Source: Aureobasidium sp. EXF-3400
Lineage: Eukaryota; Ascomycota; Dothideomycetes; Dothideales; Saccotheciaceae
Reading direction: 5' to 3'
Length of the DNA: 64,000 nt
NCBI GenBank assembly: GCA_024195585.1
Contig: SWBL01000140.1
Span: forward strand, 1 to 64,000
The position numbers and the translations under genes are program-made. The notes below the pieces were generated by a model. That model was not told the DNA's origin. It worked only from the letters and a program-made list of their open reading frames with translations, and made no database searches. The stretch's first letter is position 1. Every line of letters starts with the position of its first letter. Below are positions 24,190 to 33,494 of the stretch, in pieces.

Positions 24190-25067
24190 CATTCGTATGG
24201 CACCTCATCATCAGACACTATATACGATCATCTCTGGAGTCTTTCCGTAACAATCTCACGGCATGTGTGACGGAAACGAGAAAAGCGATCGTTACGGCAT
24301 TGATCTTGGTGACAGGGGTTTTGCAATGATGAGGTTTTGACTGAGTATGAAGTTTTGGTCTCTTGGATAAGAAGGATGGGTAGCAGGGCTGTTGTGGTGT
24401 GTGTGTGTGTGGAAAGCCAAGATCTTTCTACTTTCTCTACATGACGATTAGCTGTTCTAATGTCTTTGTGCCCTGCATGCCTATCAATCTAAGGGTACGA
24501 ATGCGTGTACAAGTCCTTCAAAGATCTGGCTGGCTTACTTTTTTGTCTCGAAAATGTTTACTTCATGGATCCCGGGTTACTCGAACACTTCCAGACATCA
24601 GACGAAGAGGAAATCAGTCCGCCCATCGTACAAAGGTTTATCTTTTGTGACATTGAGAATATACCGTAGTGGTGGTAGGAACTAAAGTGAAAACCGGAGT
24701 AACGGGAGTGTTTGTGCGATCTGATGACTTGACAATACGTCCGGGCTTGACTGCACATTCCAGCTTGATAGTACCGTGAGGTTGCCATGGCTCAATGGAG
24801 TGGTCAAGGTGATTGAAGTACAACGATAGAGCAGTCACATCAAAGTCAAGAAAAGGTCAAGTAGAATGAGAATGTTGTTCGAACTTTTTGAACATTGATC
24901 AAAGCCAATCATGACGATCAACCGATAAAACTATTACATGAAGTTATGCTGGGGCATAGTGTACAGACGTAGCGATTCGTGAAAAAAAGAAACTCCCCCT
25001 CCTTATGTCAACCTGATGTTGTTGTACATCTTTTTGTTGTAATGGTAGGTATGGAAAGTCGATTTGC
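24190..25067. other. Convergent intergenic region
   Basis: This holds the 3' flanks of the tail-anchored protein gene (plus) and the GPI-type protein gene (minus). It contains a short GT dinucleotide run near 24400-24411. No gene seen. Confidence 0.5.
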
Positions 25068-25757
25068 TTAGAGGAGGGCAGCGAAGCCGAGAGCGGCACC
25101 GAGAACACCACCGACAGCGGGGATGTTGTGGGAAGCGGCACCAGTGGCGGAGGAAGCAGCCGAGCTGGCCTTGGAAGCAGCAGACGAGGCAACACCACCA
25201 GCGCTGGAGGAGCGGGATGAGGCACCGGACTGGGCGGAGGAGACGGCGGAAGAGACACGCGACGAAGCGGAGCTCAAAGCGCCAGTGCCAGAGCTAAGGG
25301 CAGAGGAAGCCGATGATCTGAGGGAAGCCTCCTCGGATGAGAGGGAGCTCTTGGCCGAGCCGGTGGCAGTCGACTGGGCAGCAGAGAGGGAGCTCAAGCG
25401 GGAGCTGATGTCGGCGCTCTCAGAGACGAGGCCGGAGGAGACAGAGGCGAGAGCTGATGAGGCACTGCCAGTGAGGGTAGAAAGAGCACCGGCGGCGCCA
25501 GAGGTACCAGCGCTGGCAACAGACGAGGCGCCAGAGACAGCTTGGCTGCCAATGGACGAGGCACCAGAAACGGCAACGGATCCAACGGAAGAGGCACCAG
25601 AGATACCCGAGCCAACACCCGAGGTGGCAGCAGAAACGACTGAGCCAGCACCGCTAGTTCCAGCAGAGATGATGGAACCACCGACCGAGGTGATGTCGGA
25701 GAGGACCTGGGCAGAGGCCGAGGCGGCGAGGGCAGCGCAGACGAAAGAGTACTTCAT
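25068..25757 (-). CDS. Ser/Ala-rich secreted protein, probably GPI-anchored
   Basis: This is a single-exon gene for 229 residues. A signal peptide (MKYSFVCAALAASASAQ) is followed by about 185 residues made almost wholly of Ser, Ala, Gly, Val and Thr, with recurrent SGASS, SAATS and SSAAS words. The C-terminus (NIPAVGGVLGAALGFAALL) is a hydrophobic tail preceded by small residues, as in GPI-attachment signals. The architecture is that of a cell-wall or cell-surface mannoprotein with dense O-glycosylation. There are no cysteines beyond the signal peptide and no catalytic motif. A canonical TATA box lies about 125 bp upstream, suggesting strong or regulated expression. The function beyond a structural surface role is unknown. 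Confidence 0.82.
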   Translation of the reverse strand: MKYSFVCAALAASASAQVLSDITSVGGSIISAGTSGAGSVVSAATSGVGSGISGASSVGSVAVSGASSIGSQAVSGASSVASAGTSGAAGALSTLTGSASSALASVSSGLVSESADISSRLSSLSAAQSTATGSAKSSLSSEEASLRSSASSALSSGTGALSSASSRVSSAVSSAQSGASSRSSSAGGVASSAASKASSAASSATGAASHNIPAVGGVLGAALGFAALL

Positions 25758-25879
25758 TTTGATGGTTGTGATGTGTGTGGATTGAAGTTTGATGTAAGGT
25801 GTGTGTAAGTGATGAGTGCTTTGATAGACAAGATTGAATTTGAGATGGGAGCTTTGAGAGGATCAGGAGGCAGCAGGTG

Positions 25880-25887
25880 TTTATATA
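25880..25887 (-). promoter_or_regulatory. TATA box of the GPI-type protein gene
   Basis: The minus strand reads TATATAAA here, 123 bp upstream of the ATG at 25757. It is embedded in otherwise GC-balanced sequence. The position fits a core promoter with a leader of roughly 90 bases. Confidence 0.6.
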
Positions 25888-27230
25888 CGAAAGGGAAGGC
25901 GCGACTTCCACTTCGGTTGCATCACAACATCCGGACATCGAATGACGGGGAAACTGAAACCCGGGCCTCGATACAGAGACCCTATACCTAATTCCTCTAG
26001 CTGTGTATTAGACCTGACTCTGATTGGCCGCTGTCGGCCTGTTCTCCCAATTTTACCTTCCTACTTTCCATGTTACGAGCAAAAGGAGGCTGATCCGCGT
26101 AAACACCTGCGAGTTCAGGCAGGTTCTAGCCTCCAATATGACGCACTTGCGTACGAACGCAGCACCGCGGAACGTCACAACCTTTTTTGGAGGCAAATTG
26201 GGTCAGGCAGGCGTTGCCGTCGTTTCGGTGTTGGAGGTTCAGGGGAAAGCTACTACGTAACGCGGGGGAAGTGGCTGAATGATCTGTTCGTTCCCGACAT
26301 CTTGCATGATGACTTCTATTTGTGTATGATCATGATCTTCCGGTTGATTGATTGGTTGTTTTGATTTTCCAGGTTTTGGCAGATTGACGACCTCATCGAC
26401 ACGGGCAGCAGCATAGCAACAACAATGAAGATGAACAAGCAAAATGTCATGGAGAGCTTTTACTTTTGAGGCTCGGAACAAGATTCCTTCTTTCAGGAAC
26501 ATACTTCCGCCTACGTCTATCGGCTTGGCGAGACCGTTCTTGGGAAGAAGTCGTGAATTGGGATTTGGTGGGCTTGGCCGACTTTCTCAGTTGATGCGGT
26601 GGTTATGGCAACAAAGCAACACCCCGGTCCCTGCTGACGGCTGACTGCACAGTCTTCTCGTACTTCTCCCGTCGCAATCTACACAGCCCGTGATTGTGAT
26701 GTTGGATGACTGTTAGCAGCTCGTCCTAAGCTCATGCTACTGCTTAGCCTCTTCGTGCGCCACTGCATAAGCCTCAACGCAGCTCCAAGAACGCGCGTCA
26801 GCCGAGCATAATTGCTTGGCTTCTCCTGTTGCCGACTCGTGCTAAGATCTGATGCTTGATAAGATGCAATCCTGCTTGCGAACGACCTGCTCATACGAGT
26901 ATAGGAAAGAAAACAGGTTTTGCTATGCACTGGCTTCTGCGTTCCACGACTCTTTTGCAAGTCGGCTCTGATTTATTCTCCTTTTTTCTTTTTTCTTCGC
27001 CGACACTATCACCCTGGTTGGTTTTATCAAGCATCTGTCCCTCCACCAAAGACCAGACGATACACTTGTCTGATTGCGCAGTGGTACCTGACACTCAGAC
27101 TGGTCATGATGTTGCCTTATGGTGGTGATACTCGCTGTCCTGGACCGTGGTAGAGAAAATAAATCATCAATCTGATTTTTCATCATGCAGCCCTCGAAGA
27201 ACAACTGGATGATACTGGAATTTGAACAAC
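25888..27230. other. Intergenic, no gene seen
   Basis: Upstream region of the GPI-type gene and 3' flank of the DUF3632 gene. Short frames only; none has a motif or consistent exon structure. Confidence 0.5.
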
Positions 27231-28168
27231 TTATGCTTCATTGTCCAGCTTGTCCATAGCCTCATAAGCTCGCTTTGCATGTTCTTGGCAAGGAGCATCA
27301 AGCGCTGTATCCACTGCCAAATGCTGAAATCGCTGCTTCCAAAGCATCCATCTCTCCCGACAATACGTCCTCCCACCCCATTTAGACCTCACTGAGTGTT
27401 GGTTGTCGTTCTCGGGTAGCTCATCCAAGAAACAAAGTTCACGAATCTTGCTTCCAGCAATCAAGATCCAGGTCGCTGCAGGTGGCACGTACATACGCCA
27501 CTCCCCTCGCAACTCTCGTGTGTCATCGTAGGGTCTGTCTACGCCATCATTCATGGCGATGCTTGCAGGGAACGATGCATTGGGTTTGTTATTTGCACGA
27601 ATCATCAAGTTCGCGGCGAAGATCGTGATGTTGAGTAGCTGCGGAGCTTGGGCATGCCATTCTGCATCATTGCCATCTGGAGGGTCGATCTCTGCGCGTT
27701 CATCAGCATGTATACCATCATAGCCCATTGAACAACGAGCCAATGGGAAGCCTCTCCTGACTTACCAAACCCGTATTCCCTGAATATTTGACCGAATGTT
27801 GGCAGATCCCGCCAGTGCACCCGACTTCCATATTCAACTACCCTTCCGTAGCAAGAGATGACATCCGCTTGATCACGCAGTGCTATCAACAACCCGGCGA
27901 GTCTTTCGGCAGCAGAACCATCGATTGACCTCGCTGCTTGGCAGATGGTTGCCCATAGAATGGCGACATACCTCCGTTGGAGGGTCTTGAGGCGTGGTTC
28001 GTAGATGCCAGCTACATAACGTGCGGCTCTGAGGGTCGATTGTCCGCCGGTCAAGAAGTCTTCGATAGCATCAATGGCTTGGAGATCTTCATTCATATCG
28101 TCGGCATTTTCTGGATATCTCCTTCTTTCTTCCCGAGCGGAAGTGGCCCAAGTTGATACCGTCGTCAT
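27231..28168 (-). CDS. DUF3632-type fungal protein
   Basis: This is a fungus-specific protein of unknown function. Exons are 27766-28168 and 27231-27691. The 74-nt intron (27692-27765; GTAAGT donor, GCGCAG acceptor) joins IFREYGF to EIDPPDGNDAEWHAQAP, giving 287 residues. The pattern fits DUF3632: an N-terminal helical part (AIDAIEDFL), then a NITIFAANLMI core, then LRGEWRMYVPPAATWILIAG. The C-terminal RWMLWKQRF...AKRAYEAMDKL block is typical of the family. The start is the first in-frame ATG (28168). The frame is open further upstream, but without ATG until an in-frame TGA, so a 5' exon is possible. It lies 222 bp downstream of, and on the same strand as, a Zn2Cys6 regulator. Assignment is from recalled family pattern, not a search. 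Confidence 0.7.
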
Positions 28169-28390
28169 GATTGCGACGAACAATGCTTTTCGCAAAGCAG
28201 CGTGGTTGAATAAATCTGTTGCTGATGTAGAAGGGAGTCGACAAGATGTGTAGTCTGAAGGATGAGTCTTGTACAGTTGACCCGGTGTCCGGAATAGGCA
28301 GTGATTAACCTGGAGACTTGGCCAACATCAGAGCCAATGTCACTGCATGCGACATGGAGATCAATCCCATTAGATGCTTCCTGATGATCA

Positions 28391-29984
28391 TTAACCCGAT
28401 ATGTCTCGATGACAGAACCCACTAGATCCTCCAATCAATGGTTTGTACGAGATAGTATGTTTCAACCGTCGGACATCGAACGAAAGGCAATGCTGTGATA
28501 TACGTGAACGCAGAGGTATATCTTTGCTTGACTTCACATTTGTCAGTCCACTCTCCTCAATATCTATGATCGTTTCTACAATCCTAGCGTAAGTGACACT
28601 ATTCAGTAGGCCTTCTTGTCGATTGGCCATCCGGAGTAAATGTACGATCTTTCTGCGAAGAGTTGGGTCTCGGCAATGGCGGGAGACTTCGTAGAGTGGT
28701 CCAATGACACCCATATCGAGTGAAAATGAAGGAGCGAGCGGTGATGTTCCTTGCGCTTTTGGATTGGAGAGACCCATGTTGGTCTCTGCCAAAGACACAA
28801 TGGCGCGATACAAAGGGAGCAATGAGTCGTTTATAGTGGCTTTTTCGTCTTCACCTAAACTGACAGCTTCTTCGGTGAGAATGTCGGTCGTCTCGAGAAG
28901 TCTCCTCATGTGCACGACGTTATAAGCGGCGGTCTCCTTTGAAATTGGGCAAGCGTTCTGCGTGGCATTTGGCGCTCCTAGCATGATGCAAAGTCGTCGG
29001 ATCCTTTCGTCCAAGGGTAGTTGGCTGAAAATGGCAGCACAGTCTTTTAGCAGGTCTTGACAGGATGCTCGCCAGTCATCTGGTGCTTTATATTTTGACA
29101 CCACTTCTTTTGACGCATGATTGGAGTAATCTGACCCGAACATGTCTTTGTCGACTGACTGCAAATTTCGTCAACGAACGACCTGTTCAAAGACACGGTA
29201 GATGGTCAACTTACCCGCCGGGCGTGAATTTGAAGGCGAGAGATGATGTCTTCATACAAAGGCACTTGTTGAAACCCAGAACTCGGCAGCATGACTACAG
29301 AGTGCTGCAGAAGTGAGACAGCGGACGCAAGATGACCTTGCATGATCTCAATGCATATGAAAACGATTGCAGTAGTCATTGCAGAACAAGAGTTGACCGT
29401 GTCTTTCTTTTTTCGAGAAACTGACTCGATGTGACTGCGGATCGCAGTGTCGTAATGGACCAAAGCTGACTGATTGTGCTGTACTTGAGTCCTCGAACTC
29501 GTAAAGTCCCGATGAAGATGAGAGAGTGCGATTAAGGCGTGTCTCGTAGCAACGTCTTGCTGAGCCAATTGCAAAACATGACAGTTCCAGAATTCAGACG
29601 GCGAGTTTCCTGCGAATTGTGGGATGGAAACTCGGAGGAAGAAGTCAATCGCACTCGATTCCTCTCCAGGTTTGTATACATTCAAACTCAACTCTTGAGG
29701 GGGGCTCGGAGATGGTGTCGCAGATGCAACATATCCATCGCACTTTCGACCAGTCGACGTACACTTCAGGCAGCTTGGTCGCGCTTCGTCGCATTTGATA
29801 CGCCTGACTGGTAATGGTCAGATTGGATCTAATTCTGAATTAAAAGACAACTCACTTCTACGATTGCTAGTCAGCATCCAAGGTCAACACGATTGACGAA
29901 GAGAGCCTACCTGCAGGTCACACATCCAGTCCGCGTTCTAGACTTATATGGGCGCTTGCTCTCTGCAATCCGTTTGTCTGGCAT
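28391..29984 (-). CDS. Zn2Cys6 transcription factor with fungal-specific domain
   Basis: This is a 478-residue nuclear regulator. Exons are 29911-29984, 29852-29857 (6 nt), 29215-29803 and 28391-29158. Introns are 53, 48 and 56 nt. The first two have clear branch/acceptor pairs (GCTGAC...TAG and CTGAC...CAG). The binuclear cluster has Cys at 21, 24, 31, 38, 41 and 48 (GCVTC, then RSERIKCDEARPSCLKC, then TSTGRKCDGY). Spacing is 2-6-6-2-6 only if the 6-nt exon is included. The rest matches the Fungal_trans_2-type activation domain: SAIDFFLRVSIPQFAG, TRHALIALSHLHRDF, PSFSLDMGVIGPLYEVSRHC and RRKIVHLL. It starts at MPDKRIAESKRPYK. Targets are unknown; the neighbouring DUF3632 gene is on the same strand. 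Confidence 0.85.
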
Positions 29985-30395
29985 CGTGTAATGTTCACCA
30001 TCCTAGATTCGATGGATTGAACTGGTCTAGATCTGAAATGTCCAGAGAACACCTCCTGCCTCCAAGAAGCAATTGTCAAAGCAGTGCGATGTCCTGTTAG
30101 AGCGAAAACGTTGGCAGACAGAGCAGAGATGGAAGACTAGGGCTTCGGCATTCCGACGGCTTGCGACCTGCTGCGGTAAAAGTCTATTGGCACAAGCTTG
30201 GGGCACCTGGAAGTGTGCTCTGTGATATTTACTGTGATGGCCTTGTATCTTGCAGTGCAATTAATACCTATTGGGCCACCCTCTCACCATGAGTGACTGA
30301 GAGACAAGAGCGTGTCCGTATGCAGTCAGGCCCTCGGGGGGTCGCACTATGAAAATACATTATATTTTCTAAAGACCAATCCGACTTTACAATTT
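29985..30395. other. Promoter region of the Zn2Cys6 gene
   Basis: The 411 bp between the regulator's start codon and the tRNA-Arg gene carry no supported gene. A 77-codon minus-strand frame here has no motif. Confidence 0.5.
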
Positions 30396-30467
30396 GGTTG
30401 CGTGGCCCAATGGCAAGGCGCTTGACTACGAATCAAGAGATTCCAGGTTCGACCCCTGGCGTGATCA
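30396..30467 (+). tRNA. tRNA-Arg(ACG)
   Basis: This is an intronless 72-nt tRNA. The acceptor GGTTGCG (30396-30402) pairs with CGTGATC (30460-30466) through three Watson-Crick end pairs and several G-U/U-G pairs. Discriminator A is at 30467. The D arm is TGGCCCAATGGCAAGGCG (A box). The anticodon stem CTTGA/TCAAG encloses loop CTACGAA with anticodon ACG. The T arm is CCAGG-TTCGACC-CCTGG (B box). The adenosine at position 34 would become inosine and read the CGU/CGC/CGA arginine codons. A TTTTG run follows at about 30471 as a weak polymerase III stop. Confidence 0.92.
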
Positions 30468-31154
30468 TGTTTTGCTCGTTTGTTGCAATCATACCCGTCG
30501 CATCTACTCTTGTTACCCTGGTCGTCAGTCGGCATACAACCCGTTGCTGTTGACTCGAAATTTCTTGACCGCATCAGCTTTTTCTGTCGGATCGTCGGAC
30601 GATTGGGTTGTTTTGTTTTTGTATCTGGATGACCTTGTCAATGTTGTTGCTCGGTCATCAAGTTGATTAGCCGTGGCAAACAACAGTGAATCACATCTTT
30701 GCTTCCATGTTATTACTGCTTCATACCCCAGCCAGTCTTACCTGCATTGATTGTGATTGCCACACTCCCTGTCTTCCGTAGCTTGGTATTAAGCAAACAT
30801 ACATTTTCAACTTGACTGAAGTGGTGTAATGGCAGGAAAACGAAGGAGATGGTCGGGGAGCTGTGCTAACTACGTCGTCGGCGATCGAAGTGCTCGGGAA
30901 GCTCGCAGTGCTTCACTAGGCATGCATACATTCACAACTTGACTCAAATGGTATTACGGCAGGGGTAGGAAGGAGTTGGTATGGATTTCATTCACCAGTC
31001 CTACCCTACAACATCATCAATCTGCTCCTGCCTTCCAAACTTTCTCAGCCTTATACGCTGGCTCCCTCATGGTCCACCTTTTCTTGTCTTCTAACTTCTG
31101 CTCTCACTGACCCTTGCACCGTCGATCTCCTTTCGCTTTCTGCCTTTCTTCACA
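30468..31154. other. Upstream region of the Cys/His-rich gene
   Basis: The final ~150 bases before the ATG at 31155 are strongly pyrimidine-rich, a typical fungal 5' leader. Further upstream sits an imperfect direct repeat listed separately. No gene is seen in the interval. Confidence 0.5.
30798..30979 (+). repeat. Imperfect 55-bp direct repeat upstream of the Cys/His-rich gene
   Basis: The copies at 30798-30852 and 30925-30979 share CATACATT, then CAACTTGACT, then TGGTRTWAYGGCAGG and RGAAGGAG, with a spacing of 127 bp. Differences are scattered substitutions without length change. Their position 170-350 bp before the start codon suggests a duplicated promoter element or a short relic. Confidence 0.6.
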
Positions 31155-32801
31155 ATGGAGAATAAGAAAACATCCAAAGCCAAAAGGCTGCGCACCAGTC
31201 ACATGGACGCCATGCTTGCATCGCTGCCACCAACTCGAATGGGCACCAATACATCTGCTGCGCAAGCCAATACATCTGCTATGCCAGCCGATGTCTCTCC
31301 TCGATGCCTCAATCCAGCTGCTCCTCAGGCCCTTCTAGCTGCTACTCCGGACGGTCCCAATCCTACCAATCCTGCAATTGCTCTACGACTAACCAATACA
31401 TCTGCTCCTACGGCCCGTTCAGCTGCTTCTCCGGCTGCAGTATCTACTGCGTAAGCCGCTATATCTGCTGCGCAAGCCAATGTTTCTCTTCGCTCCGTCA
31501 ATCCAGGTGTCCCTCTGGCCCGTTCAGCTGCTCAAGCCGCCATGTCTCCAGACCAAGGCCGGTCTTCTGTCAGTCAAGCGGAATCATCCACAACTCAAGC
31601 CGAGTCATCCACGACTCAACAAGCCGAGTCATCCACGACTCAACAAGCCGAGTCATCCGGTGTTATGATCCCTCGCGCTGTTTTTGAGGCACACAGAACG
31701 ACTCTTGCTGACATCGGCATCTTTGAGGGTATGCGCACTCCACCGGACCGTTCAACCAGACCCCAGTACGGACCTCAGCATTATCCAATCGGGCCCTTTG
31801 CATTTCCTAAGGTCCGTATAGCGGATCCGTTACGTCCTCGATATCAAACCAACGAGTTCACATCCGGTGATGCGAAAGCATACGTCCACAAGCAAACTCA
31901 TGGCTCCAAGCTTACCATACTTACCGACGACGATGGTAAGAAGGCAGTGCAGAATACGATCAAGCACTATGCTACACACATGCATAAGAAAAAGCAGCAT
32001 GTTATGACCCCTGTCTCTGCTCCTCAAAAGTATGGCGCGACGTCAAGATATTTTCGTCTTCCTTGTAACGGCACACAACTAGGTCTTGATAAAGACGTTA
32101 TTTCCTGTAGAGTGCTTCTAAGTCGCCCTTCTACGAGCGCTCAACCTGTTGATACTAGACGCCAATCACCTTCTAAGCTCAAAACGTTACCGGGATCCAA
32201 GGCTGCTACGATCCTTCCAGAGCTAGACGATGCTGTCGCTGAAGAGGCGAAGGTATGGGTTTGTCCAGAGCCTTGCTACGGGCAATACTGCCACCCAGAA
32301 ACTACAAGGGAGATGATCATACATCATCTTATGTACGACGACCACACAAGCTTCTCCTGCCACAAGCTAGAGAATCCATGTCTCTTGAGATGTAGAAAGG
32401 GCTTCTGTAACGAAGATCTTCTTAAAGAACACATTCGCATGCGACAGTGTCTTGCAGAGGACGAATCAAATGAGATTGTAGAAGAAGTGGAAGAAGTCAC
32501 CGATCTGGAAACAGGCCCTTACGGATGTGTGCCTTGCAGTCTCGGCTTCCCAACAATCCGAGATCTGTCCATCCATGTCTTTCGTCCAGACAGTGGCTGC
32601 AGGTAAATCGACGACAGTATCATCCAAACACACATTCCAGTCAAAGAGGTTGATATTAGACGTGTTAAATTGCCAAGAGCCAGACTTATGCGTAGACCCT
32701 TGCCAAAGAGGGTTACATGCGTTACCAGGCATAGCTCCAAAGCTAATCACGAGACGAAGACTATTGAAGTTTCACATGCCGAAGTCAAAGATCGCGGATG
32801 A
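31155..32801 (+). CDS. Cys/His-rich (zinc-finger-like) protein with QAESSTTQ repeats; model uncertain
   Basis: I do not recognise the family. The start MENKKTSKAKRLRTSHMDAM follows a CT-rich leader. Exon 1 (31155-31450) is Ala/Asn/Thr-rich with AAQANTSA repeats and would end at TAA (31452-31454). That TAA lies inside a GTAAGC donor. Splicing 31451-31573 (acceptor TTCTGTCAG) restores frame into QAESSTTQ repeats. Exon 2 (31574-32602) continues through a soluble domain to a Cys/His-rich C-terminus (VWVCPEPCYGQYCH, CHKLENPCLLRCRKGFC, EHIRMRQC, YGCVPCSLGFPTIRDLSIH), which resembles degenerate C2H2 fingers. It then ends at TAA 32604-32606 or splices from GTAAAT (32603) to 32660, adding about 47 residues to a TGA at 32799-32801. 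Without the first splice the gene carries a nonsense codon; the shortest reading starts at MSPDQGRSS (31542). Confidence 0.6.
31574..31658 (+). repeat. 21-24-bp coding tandem repeat (QAESSTTQ)
   Basis: Four units based on CAAGCCGAGTCATCCACGAC encode QAESSTT(Q). The second and third full 24-bp units are identical in sequence, which points to a recent slippage-type expansion. Length variation between strains would be expected. Confidence 0.8.
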
Positions 32802-33494
32802 TTCTTTGAAAATGGGCTATATCGATTCTGACACCGACGTTGTCACCATCTGCGGGTATGACGCAAAGAGTCGACGACTACCAACGATGTATGAGAACAT
32901 TGAACTTGGAACCCACTTTACGCAGCATGACCAGGTGTTCAAACGGGAACGCATCGATAGCGGCCAAGAACGGTATCCCATCGGACTTGATGAAGACGTG
33001 ATCGTTTCATCTTTACTCTATTCTTCCCGTGATGGGCTGTAGAAATGCACAATACCATTGGGAAACGGGATAGATCCATAGAGAAACAATATACTCCGGG
33101 CTCTCACTGGGTGCATCTCTGATCTAGAATCTTTTGTGCCTTTTTATAGTGGAAATGTCAACTCTGGGCCTTCGTGAGAGAAGCGCGGGAGTTGTATACC
33201 GCTTTAACCAGCACATGTGGAGGTTACTCTAAGGCGTGCAAGAGATTTATCAAACGAGGAATCGTAACATTTGTATACATGGTGAATCGAACCAGATTTC
33301 CAATCGAAGTAAATGCACCTTAGCGAATTGCACACCGATGTTTCGCTTATATACAGAATCCCAAACATAGCAGATATACCAATGATCATCTAGTAAGAAT
33401 AACTGGCGTCTCTACTTTCTACACACCCAAGTCTCCAGTGGGGAAGTAATTGAGTCTAACAGAGTACGAAGAATAAAGAGGCATGTGCGGCTGC
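32802..33494. other. 3' flank with an unassigned coding-like frame
   Basis: A plus-strand frame running to TGA/TAG at 33042 (last ~90 codons from about 32760: FHMPKSKIADDSLKMGYID, then YDAKSRRLPTMYENIELG, then GLDEDVIVSSLLY) has a coding-like acidic composition. It lies in a different frame from the upstream gene. It might be its true C-terminal exon through an acceptor I could not fix, or a relic. From 33043 to 33494 I see only the 3' flank of the transporter gene. Confidence 0.35.

Noticed and set aside
25123..25785. 220-codon plus-strand frame opposite the GPI-type gene
   Set aside because: Antisense shadow of a Ser/Ala-rich coding sequence; its Glu/Ala-rich product mirrors the GC-biased codons on the real strand.
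33275..33295. B-box-like GGTTCGATTC on the minus strand
   Set aside because: No T-stem pairing around it and no A box at the right distance, so not a tRNA gene.
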